From assembly GCA_964636405.1 (NCBI GenBank), contig CAZWSI010000042.1:1-5821 (forward strand): a DNA stretch of 5,821 nt. The letters run 5' to 3'. Origin of the DNA: CAZKGE01 sp964636405 (GTDB taxonomy: Bacteria; Bacillota; Clostridia; Christensenellales; CAG-138). The position numbers were made by a program, and so were the translations under genes. The notes beneath the pieces were generated by a model that had not been told where the DNA came from, did not search any database, and saw nothing but the letters and a program-made list of their open reading frames with translations. This document shows positions 1 through 4,854 of the stretch, piece by piece. Each line of letters begins with the position of its first letter. The first letter of the stretch is position 1.

Positions 1-225
1 GGACGCCGTGCGTCCCACATGGGCGCCCTGGCGGCGCTTCTTGCCGTCGCTGTTGATGGTATGAACGGTATCCACCTGGACCCCGAACGCCTCCTCCACA
101 GCCTGCTTGATCTCGATCTTGTTGGCGTCCTTGGCCACCTCGAAGGTGTAGACCTTAGCGGGGAGGTAATCATAGCACTTTTCCGTCAATACCGGGCTCT
201 TGATGATATCGTACGGGTTCTTCAT
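1..225 (-). CDS. rplW: 50S ribosomal protein L23, 3' end cut by window edge
   Basis: Encodes the first 75 residues of large-subunit protein L23, which binds 23S rRNA domain III next to the tunnel exit, where it helps dock trigger factor and SRP. The N-terminus MKNPYDIIKSPVLTEK is the family's typical opening, followed by YTFEVAKDANKIEIKQAVE and then the basic loop KKRRQGAHVGR. The full family length is about 95-100 residues, so roughly 20-25 residues lie beyond position 1. The start is the ATG at 225-223. Its first base is the last base of the rplD TGA stop (TGATG, 1-nt overlap), and an AGGAGGT ribosome binding site lies at 241-235, 9 nt upstream, inside the end of rplD. This arrangement predicts translational coupling to rplD. 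It is the fourth gene of the S10 operon here. Identification is secure; only the C-terminus is unseen. Confidence 0.96.
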   Translation of the reverse strand, partial: MKNPYDIIKSPVLTEKCYDYLPAKVYTFEVAKDANKIEIKQAVEEAFGVQVDTVHTINSDGKKRRQGAHVGRTAS

Positions 226-845
226 CAGACGTACACCTCCTCGATCTTCTTGACCGCATCCTGCGTAAGGATGAGGTTCTTATACTTGAGAATTTCGTAC
301 ACGCTGAGCGTGCCGACCAGCGTGGTCTTTACGCCGGGGATGTTGTGCGCGGCGCGCTCCACGGTTTCGTCGGTCTCCGGCAGCACGATGAGAGCGTTTT
401 TAACCTCGATCGCGCCCAGCACCTTGACCATTTCGCGGGTCTTGGCTTCGGAAAGGTTCAGCGCGTCGAATACGATCAGCTCGTTGCCCTCAACCTTGGC
501 CGAAAGGGCCGATTTCATGGCGACGCGCTTGACCTTTTTGTTGACGCGGATGGTATAGTCGCGCGGCTTGGGCGCGAAAACCACGCCGCCGTGCCGCCAC
601 TGGGGCGAGCGGGTGGAGCCCTGACGGGCGCGGCCGGTTCCCTTTTGCTTCCAGGGCTTGATGCCGCCGCCGGAAACCTCCGCACGGGTCAGCGCGCTCT
701 GGGTGCCCTGCCGGCGGTTTGCCAGTTGGGCCTTGACTACCTCGTGCAGCACGCTCTTGTTGACCGGCTGCCCGAAGGTGTTTTCGGAAAGCTCCAGCTC
801 GCCGACCTTTTTTCCGGTTATATCCAATACAGCAACTGTAGGCAT
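225..845 (-). CDS. rplD: 50S ribosomal protein L4
   Basis: Encodes large-subunit protein L4, 206 residues (E. coli L4 is 201). L4 binds 23S rRNA early in assembly, and its extended loop lines the peptide exit tunnel. The loop is clear: WKQKGTGRARQGS at about residues 65-77, then SPQWRHGGVVFAPKPRDY to about residue 97. Mutations in the equivalent loop give macrolide resistance in other bacteria, and no such change is obvious here. The ATG at 845-843 has an AAGGAGG binding site at 861-855, 9 nt away. rplC ends 18 nt upstream and rplW overlaps the stop by 1 nt. In E. coli, L4 is the autogenous repressor of this operon, acting on the leader before rpsJ. Whether that holds here is inference, but the leader at 1817-2050 is a fitting target. 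Confidence 0.98.
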   Translation of the reverse strand: MPTVAVLDITGKKVGELELSENTFGQPVNKSVLHEVVKAQLANRRQGTQSALTRAEVSGGGIKPWKQKGTGRARQGSTRSPQWRHGGVVFAPKPRDYTIRVNKKVKRVAMKSALSAKVEGNELIVFDALNLSEAKTREMVKVLGAIEVKNALIVLPETDETVERAAHNIPGVKTTLVGTLSVYEILKYKNLILTQDAVKKIEEVYV

Positions 846-863
846 GTGTCGCTTCCTCCTTCC

Positions 864-1494
864 TTACTTCACGCTGCTCTTCACGGTCACCATGCCGCCC
901 TTGGGGCCGGGTACGGCGCCCTTGACGAGCAGGAGGTTACGGGAAGCGTCCACGCGGACGATCTCCAGGTTCTGGGTGGTGACCATCTCGGCGCCCATGT
1001 GACCCGGCAGATACTTGTTCTTGAACACGCGCGACGGGCTGGAGCAAGCGCTCATGGAGCCCGGGCGGCGATGGTAGTGGGAACCGTGGGTCATGCGGCC
1101 GCGGTTCTGGTTGTGGCGCTTGATTACGCCCTGGAAGCCCTTGCCCTTCGATTTGCCGGAGATGTCGACCTTGTCGCCCTCGGCAAAGATGTCGGCCTTG
1201 ATGACCTGCCCGACCTCGTAGGAGGCGGCGTCTTCAAGCTTGAGCTCCTTCAGATAGCGGAGGGGCTTGATGCCGGCTTTGGCAAAATGACCCTTCATGG
1301 GCTTGTTCGCGAGGGTCTCGCGCATGTCGCGGAAACCGACCTGCACGGCGCAATAGCCGTCCGTTCCCTCGGTTTTCTTCTGAACTACGGGGCAGGGGCC
1401 GGCTTCGATGACCGTCACGGGGATCATGGTACCGTCAGCCAGGAACATCTGCGTCATACCGACCTTTTTGCCCAAAATGGATGGCCTTCTTCAT
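864..1494 (-). CDS. rplC: 50S ribosomal protein L3, apparent +1 frameshift near the start
   Basis: Encodes large-subunit protein L3, an early assembly protein whose long loop reaches the peptidyl-transferase centre. Family segments are LGKKVGMTQMF near the N-terminus, then KGKGFQGVIKRHNQNRG, THGSHYHRRPGS and SRVFKNKYLPGHMG. The uninterrupted frame runs only 1475-864 (203 codons, first codon TTG). It lacks the usual start, and an in-frame TGA at 1493-1491 blocks extension. The natural start is the ATG at 1494: it has a GGAGGT site at 1509-1504 and reads MKKAI, as L3 proteins do. One extra C at about 1479/1480 then shifts the frame, and the ATG frame stops at 1435 after 19 codons. Removing that base restores MKKAIILGKKVG and a 209-residue protein, the same length as E. 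coli L3. This is either a sequence error or a real frameshift; low-efficiency initiation at TTG 1475 or ATT 1478 is the alternative. Confidence 0.93.
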
Positions 1495-1503
1495 TCGTGA
1501 ATT

Positions 1504-1509
1504 ACCTCC
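1504..1509 (-). promoter_or_regulatory. rplC ribosome binding site that decides the start
   Basis: The minus strand reads GGAGGT from 1509 to 1504, in the 16-nt gap after the rpsJ stop. It is 9 nt from the ATG at 1494 but 28 nt from the TTG at 1475, so it supports ATG 1494 as the initiation codon. It makes the extra base at about 1479/1480 look like an insertion within the gene rather than a sign of a different start. Confidence 0.75.
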
Positions 1510-1510
1510 G

Positions 1511-1816
1511 TTACAGTTTGATCTCGATGTCGACACCGGCGGGGAGATCAAGCTTCATCAGCGCGTCCACGGTTTTCGACGACGGCTGGAGAATATCAAT
1601 CAGGCGCTTGTGTGTGCGCATCTCAAATTGCTCACGCGAGTCCTTATACTTGTGCGTTGCGCGGAGAATCGTAACGATCTCCTTCTCGGTGGGCAGGGGG
1701 ATGGGCCCGCTGACCTGCGCGCCCGTTCTCTTGGCGGTTTCGACAATCTTCTCGGCGCTCTGGTCGATGAGACTGTTTTCGTAGGCCTTGAGCTTAATGC
1801 GGATTCTGTTTGCCAT
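1511..1816 (-). CDS. rpsJ: 30S ribosomal protein S10 (NusE)
   Basis: Encodes small-subunit protein S10, 101 residues, which sits in the 30S head. As NusE it also pairs with NusB in transcription antitermination and contacts NusG. Recognisable family blocks are IRIKLKAYENSLID at residues 5-18, SGPIPLPTEKE at 36-46, THKYKDSREQFEMRTHKRLIDI at 54-75, and the C-terminal DLPAGVDIEIKL. The frame stays open upstream to 1918, but the ATG at 1816 was chosen because MANRIRIKLKAY is the family N-terminus and an AGGAGG site lies at 1834-1829. That site's 12-nt spacing is slightly long. The extra upstream residues look like translated leader and show no homology I recognise. It is the first gene of the operon, preceded by a long structured leader and followed 16 nt later by rplC. 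Confidence 0.97.
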   Translation of the reverse strand: MANRIRIKLKAYENSLIDQSAEKIVETAKRTGAQVSGPIPLPTEKEIVTILRATHKYKDSREQFEMRTHKRLIDILQPSSKTVDALMKLDLPAGVDIEIKL

Positions 1817-2050
1817 ATTATTGTCTGTCCTCCTCATTTGTTGCTGGGGCAGTACACGGAGCCGTGTGTTTCCTTTTTCACAATTGATGCGCAGCCGCAT
1901 TGGCTGTGCATGTTGCATTTAGGACGGCACGCATCCGCGCCTTCGCCCGCGTCCCTGCGGACGTTGGGCATGACCGTGAATTACCCGGATGGCACACCGG
2001 CAACCTCCCGGTCATCCTCACGCGCGAAAACTCGCGTTTAACGCGCGAAC
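1817..2050 (-). promoter_or_regulatory. Structured 5' leader of the S10 operon, candidate r-protein (L4) autoregulatory leader
   Basis: About 230 nt separate the predicted transcription start (about 2050) from rpsJ, and no convincing gene lies in between. The leftward transcript can form consecutive hairpins. (1) An outer 7-bp stem pairs 2015-2009 with 1976-1970 and encloses an inner stem pairing 2003-1997 with 1988-1981 (one bulged G, 8-nt loop). (2) 1969-1945 has GCCC/GGGC around CGTCC/GGACG with a 4-nt loop. (3) 1941-1926 has a 6-bp GGCGCG/CGUGCC stem (one G-U pair). (4) 1911-1887 has nine pairs around one A-C mismatch. (5) 1867-1854 has ACACG/CGTGT with a 4-nt loop. An alternative pairing of 2017-2013 with 1991-1987 would break both parts of hairpin 1. 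Long L4-responsive leaders before S10 operons are known in Gammaproteobacteria and proposed in Bacillus. Assignment to L4 here is inference. Confidence 0.6.
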
Positions 2051-2056
2051 GTTGTT

Positions 2057-2085
2057 ATTCTACAGGAGCGCAGAAAGAAATGCAA
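2057..2085 (-). promoter_or_regulatory. Sigma-A-type promoter of the S10 operon
   Basis: On the minus strand, a -35 element TTGCAT (2085-2080) is followed by a 17-bp spacer and a -10 element TAGAAT (2062-2057). This is one mismatch from consensus in the -10, two in the -35, and ideal spacing. The predicted start is near 2050. It lies in the 60-nt gap after the barstar gene, so the ribosomal operon has its own start. No strong terminator separates it from the upstream operon, so some read-through is possible. Confidence 0.72.
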
Positions 2086-2124
2086 GAACTTTTTTCATGA
2101 AAACGAGCAAAAACCGCGATTCTT

Positions 2125-2421
2125 TCAAGCTTTTTTGCGGCCGGGCCGGAGTTCGAGGGTCAGACGCGGGTTTTCCGCCGCCGAATCGGCCAGCACGGAG
2201 AAAAGCCGCTCCGCGTATGCCGCACCCAGCCGCGCCCGCAGCGCGTCCGTATGCTTCACAATCAATCGCATGTCCGTTCCCCGCTGGGTCAGGCAATCGT
2301 GAAGCGCATCCAGATTGCCGCCGTAGTAATCGGGGAAGGACAGCTTTCTTTTTATATATGCGTGCGCACGCGCGGGGGTCTTCATGCGCCGCCCGTTTAG
2401 AATCACCACCGCCGTCTTCAT
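2125..2421 (-). CDS. Barstar-family ribonuclease inhibitor (immunity protein)
   Basis: A 98-residue cytosolic protein with no signal peptide, matching barstar, which inhibits barnase by plugging its active site. The hallmark helix region LSFPDYYGGNLDALHDCLT (residues 27-45) lines up with barstar LALPEYYGENLDALWDCLT. The barnase-contacting residues are kept: Y32 (barstar Y29), D38 (D35) and D42 (D39). D79 aligns with E76, and H41 replaces W38. The C-terminus ends in basic GRKKA. The ATG at 2421 was chosen over the longer open frame because the protein then begins as barstars do. A GGGGAGG site also lies at 2435-2429, 7 nt upstream. The start overlaps the stop of the preceding RNase gene (ATGA, 4 nt), predicting coupled synthesis. 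The neighbouring gene encodes a barnase-type enzyme, so this is very probably its cognate inhibitor. Confidence 0.93.
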   Translation of the reverse strand: MKTAVVILNGRRMKTPARAHAYIKRKLSFPDYYGGNLDALHDCLTQRGTDMRLIVKHTDALRARLGAAYAERLFSVLADSAAENPRLTLELRPGRKKA

Positions 2422-3044
2422 CCCACATCCTCCCCGTACAGAAGCGTAAACGATTCGTAATGGTCGCCCGTATAAAAAATCAAGCCGTCGTTTGAATACA
2501 CAATGCGCTTTGCGCCCCGGCTCTTTTTGCCCCTTGTATCGATATCGCACTCGGTGTAGCCGCGCCCCTTCTTCTCGGGCAAAAGGCCCTCGTAATTGCC
2601 GAAGCGGTCGCCGCCGATGCTCATGCCGGGCGCGTAGGGCTCGAGCGAGCCGCCCGTCCAGCCCAGCGCGCGCGCCTCGGCCTTGGTGATGAAATTATCG
2701 GGCAGGCGCCCGTACGTATATAGATAGCGCGCCACCTCGTCGCGGCCCGTATAGCTGCCGTCCTCATTGGGCATAACGTCCGCCGGCGCGGCCGTAACGT
2801 CCGCCGGCGCGGGCGTATCGTCCCCCGGTGCGGACGCGCCCGGGTCTGGCGTGTTTTGCTCCGGCGCGGTCTGCGCGGCGGGCGGCACATATTCGGGGAG
2901 CGCGACGAGCGCCGGGGCTTCGGTTTGCGCGGCCTCGGGCGCGGGCAAGGCCGCGTCGAGCGCGCTGATGAGCACGTCGCAGCCCGCAAGGAGCAAGACG
3001 GCGGCAAGGATGCATGCAAGGAGGAACGGCGCGCGTTTTCTCAT
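2418..3044 (-). CDS. Lipoprotein with C-terminal barnase-type ribonuclease domain
   Basis: A 208-residue protein predicted to be exported by Sec, lipidated and held on the outer face of the membrane, where it would cleave RNA. Residues 1-22 are a lipoprotein signal: basic MRKR, a hydrophobic core, and a lipobox LAGC with Cys22. Residues 23-95 are an Ala/Pro/Thr/acidic linker with small tandem repeats. Residues 97-205 match barnase: LPDNFITKAEARALGW, then APGMSIGGDRFGNYEG, then the active-site segments. Catalytic counterparts are E165 (barnase E73), R176 (R83), R180 (R87) and H195 (H102 in DHYESF); K121 (K27) and W129 (W35) are also kept. The domain therefore looks active. The ATG at 3044 has a GAGGAA site 6 nt upstream (3056-3051); the longer frame begins inside the ABC gene. 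The ABC gene ends 13 nt upstream and barstar overlaps downstream. Barnases are usually free secreted enzymes, so the lipid anchor is the notable feature. Confidence 0.93.
   Translation of the reverse strand: MRKRAPFLLACILAAVLLLAGCDVLISALDAALPAPEAAQTEAPALVALPEYVPPAAQTAPEQNTPDPGASAPGDDTPAPADVTAAPADVMPNEDGSYTGRDEVARYLYTYGRLPDNFITKAEARALGWTGGSLEPYAPGMSIGGDRFGNYEGLLPEKKGRGYTECDIDTRGKKSRGAKRIVYSNDGLIFYTGDHYESFTLLYGEDVG
2774..2833 (-). repeat. 21-nt tandem repeat coding the Ala/Pro linker of the RNase lipoprotein
   Basis: Three copies at a 21-nt period: 2774-2791 and 2795-2812 are identical over 18 nt, and 2816-2833 is a degenerate third copy. They encode the repeated PADV-type stretch at about residues 74-91 (GDDTPAP, ADVTAAP, ADVMP), a flexible linker between the lipid anchor and the nuclease domain. 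The period is a multiple of three, so changes in copy number would alter linker length without breaking the frame. Confidence 0.75.
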
Positions 3045-3057
3045 GGCGTATTCCTCG

Positions 3058-4794
3058 CTATTCGACCATGGTCGCGTGGTAGAGCGTGGCGTACAGGCCG
3101 CCGCGGGCAAGGAGCTCGGCGTGGCTGCCTCGCTCGTGTATGCCTGTTTCGTCAATGACGACGATCTCGTCCGCGTTCTTCACAGTGGAAAGCCGGTGCG
3201 CGATCACCAGCGTGGTGCGCCCCGCGGAAAGCTCGTCGAAGGAGTGCTGGATATCGTGCTCGGTCACGGTGTCCAGGGCGCTGGTCGCCTCGTCGAGAAT
3301 CAGGATGGGCGGGTTCTTCAAAAACAGCCGCGCAATGCTGATGCGCTGCTTCTGGCCGCCGGAGAGCATGATGCCGCGCTCGCCCACCTGCGTGCCGTAC
3401 CCCTGCGAGAAACGCAAAATTTCCTCGTGGATGCGCGCGCGGCGCGCCGCGTCAAGCACCTCCGCGTCGGTCGCGTCGAGCCGGCCGTAACGGATATTGT
3501 CCATGACCGTGCCCGCAAAAAGGAACACGTCCTGCTGCACAATACCCACGTTGCGGCGCAGCGAATCAAGCGTCACGTCCCGCACATCGTGTCCGTCGAT
3601 GGTGATGCGGCCCTCGCGCACATCGTAAAAGCGGGGAATGAGATGGCACAGCGTGGTTTTGCCGCCGCCGGAGGGGCCGACCAGCGCCAGCGTTTTGCCC
3701 GCGGGAATATCCAGCTCGATGCCGGAGAGCACGGTCTTGCCGCCGTCGTACGCAAAGCGGACGTTCTCGAACCGGATGTGGCCGGATACGTCCGCAAGGG
3801 TGCGCGCGCCGGGCTTATCCTCCACGTCGGGCGCGATATCCATGATCTCGCAAAAGCGCGTGAAGCCCGCCATGCCGAGAATATAGTTTTCCGCAAAGGA
3901 GGCGAGGCGCTTGATGGGCGTGACAAAGGCCGCCACATACAGCGTGAAGGTGACCAGCAGCACCGGGTCGAGCGCGCTCTTGTAAATCAAAAAGCCGCCC
4001 ACGCCCAGCACGGCGATGTTCAGCAGCGCAATAAAAAACTCCATGCCCGTGTTGAAGAACGCCAGATACATATAGTAGTTATCCTTGGCGTGGACAAAGC
4101 GCTTGTTGCCCACCTCAAATTTCTCGATCTCGTGCCGCTCGTTGCCAAAGGCCTTGGCCACCCGCGCGCCGGAGATAGAGGATTCGATGCCCGCGTTGAT
4201 CTCGGCCATGCTTTCCTTGACCTTCAGGGAGGACTGCCGCATTTGCAGACGGATTCGCATGACGTAATAGACGGCGCAGGGCAGGATGAGCAGCAGCGCC
4301 AGCGCGACGCGCCACTCGATAAAGAACATGCAGATGAACGCGCCGATTAAGGTCGTGCTCGAAACGAGCACATCCTCCGGGCCATGGTGCGCAAGCTCCG
4401 TAATGTCGAACAGCTCGCTGGTCATGCGGGACATGAGCTTGCCCGTGCGGGTCTTGTCGTAAAAGCTGAACTGGAGCTTTTGCACGTGGGCAAAAATATC
4501 GTGCCGGATGTCCGCCTCCATGCGCACGCCCAGCAGGTGGCCCCAATAATTAATAATGAACATCAGCCCCGCGCGGAGAATGTACGCCAAAAGCGCCAGC
4601 ACAAGGAGCCACACAAAGCGCGAAACGAGCGCGGCGTTAACAGCCATGGCCGGCAGCAGCTCGCGCAAAATATACTGCGAAAGCAGAGGATAGCTCAGAT
4701 CGATCAGCGCAACGAGAAACGCGCAGCACAAATCCAGCGCAAGCAGCGCCATGTGCGGCATATAATAGGATATAAAACGCTTGAATTTGCTCAT
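3058..4794 (-). CDS. ABC exporter, fused membrane and ATPase domains (MsbA/LmrA type)
   Basis: A 578-residue half-transporter that would dimerise and use ATP to move a substrate outward across the cytoplasmic membrane. Residues 1-310 form the membrane domain, with about six hydrophobic segments near 14-36, 60-82, 145-160, 163-180, 250-271 and 278-294. Its loops include FYDKTRTGKLMSRMTSE (111-127), a common feature of the type. The ATPase domain (about 338-578) is complete: Tyr349 in the A-loop, Walker A GPSGGGKTT (373-381), Q421 in the Q-loop, signature LSGGQ (477-481), Walker B ILILDE with Glu502, SALD D-loop, and His533 in the H-loop. The substrate cannot be read from sequence; lipids, drugs and peptides are all possible. 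The ATG at 4794 has no visible ribosome binding site, but a promoter lies 7 nt away, so the message may be leaderless. The gene heads the operon with the RNase lipoprotein 13 nt downstream (TAG stop). Confidence 0.95.
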   Translation of the reverse strand: MSKFKRFISYYMPHMALLALDLCCAFLVALIDLSYPLLSQYILRELLPAMAVNAALVSRFVWLLVLALLAYILRAGLMFIINYWGHLLGVRMEADIRHDIFAHVQKLQFSFYDKTRTGKLMSRMTSELFDITELAHHGPEDVLVSSTTLIGAFICMFFIEWRVALALLLILPCAVYYVMRIRLQMRQSSLKVKESMAEINAGIESSISGARVAKAFGNERHEIEKFEVGNKRFVHAKDNYYMYLAFFNTGMEFFIALLNIAVLGVGGFLIYKSALDPVLLVTFTLYVAAFVTPIKRLASFAENYILGMAGFTRFCEIMDIAPDVEDKPGARTLADVSGHIRFENVRFAYDGGKTVLSGIELDIPAGKTLALVGPSGGGKTTLCHLIPRFYDVREGRITIDGHDVRDVTLDSLRRNVGIVQQDVFLFAGTVMDNIRYGRLDATDAEVLDAARRARIHEEILRFSQGYGTQVGERGIMLSGGQKQRISIARLFLKNPPILILDEATSALDTVTEHDIQHSFDELSAGRTTLVIAHRLSTVKNADEIVVIDETGIHERGSHAELLARGGLYATLYHATMVE

Positions 4795-4800
4795 GAGAAC

Positions 4801-4829
4801 ATATTAACATGCGGAATTTGCATAATCAA
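4801..4829 (-). promoter_or_regulatory. Promoter of the ABC/RNase/barstar operon, candidate leaderless start
   Basis: On the minus strand, a -35 element TTGATT (4829-4824), a 17-bp spacer and a -10 element TAATAT (4806-4801) are preceded by TGT, giving an extended -10. The ATG of the ABC gene begins 7 nt beyond the -10. Transcription would therefore start at or within one or two bases of the A of the start codon, leaving no room for a ribosome binding site. None is visible upstream either. The element sits in the 60-bp divergent gap before the plus-strand gene at 4855. Confidence 0.62.
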
Positions 4830-4854
4830 CCGCCGGACGTGAGAAAGTATATCC

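Noticed and set aside
345..1784. Long plus-strand open frame of 479 codons antisense to rplD, rplC and rpsJ
   Set aside because: It runs opposite three certain ribosomal genes, has no ribosome binding site and shows no family motifs. Long antisense frames are expected in GC-rich coding DNA.
1817..1918. N-terminal extension of S10 to an upstream ATG at 1918
   Set aside because: S10 proteins begin at MANRIRIKLKAY or an equivalent. The extension matches nothing in the family and overlaps two leader hairpins; AGGAGG lies before the ATG at 1816.
1878..2015. 45-codon leader ORF on the minus strand (ATG at 2015, TGA at 1878) as a possible uORF or attenuator peptide
   Set aside because: GAGG directly abuts the ATG with no spacing, the peptide has no run of regulatory codons, and the same bases are better explained by the hairpins.
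2107..2140. Possible terminator after barstar (CCGC/GCGG or GCAAAAA/TTTTTGC pairing followed by T's on the minus strand)
   Set aside because: The stem is either only 4 bp with an 18-nt loop or almost all A-T and uses the T-run itself. It is too weak to call, so read-through into the S10 operon remains possible.
2767..4350. Plus-strand open frame of 527 codons antisense to the ABC exporter and RNase
   Set aside because: Its opposite strand encodes a complete ABC exporter and a barnase domain. The plus-strand translation is low-complexity and rich in Ala, Gly and His, without recognisable domains.
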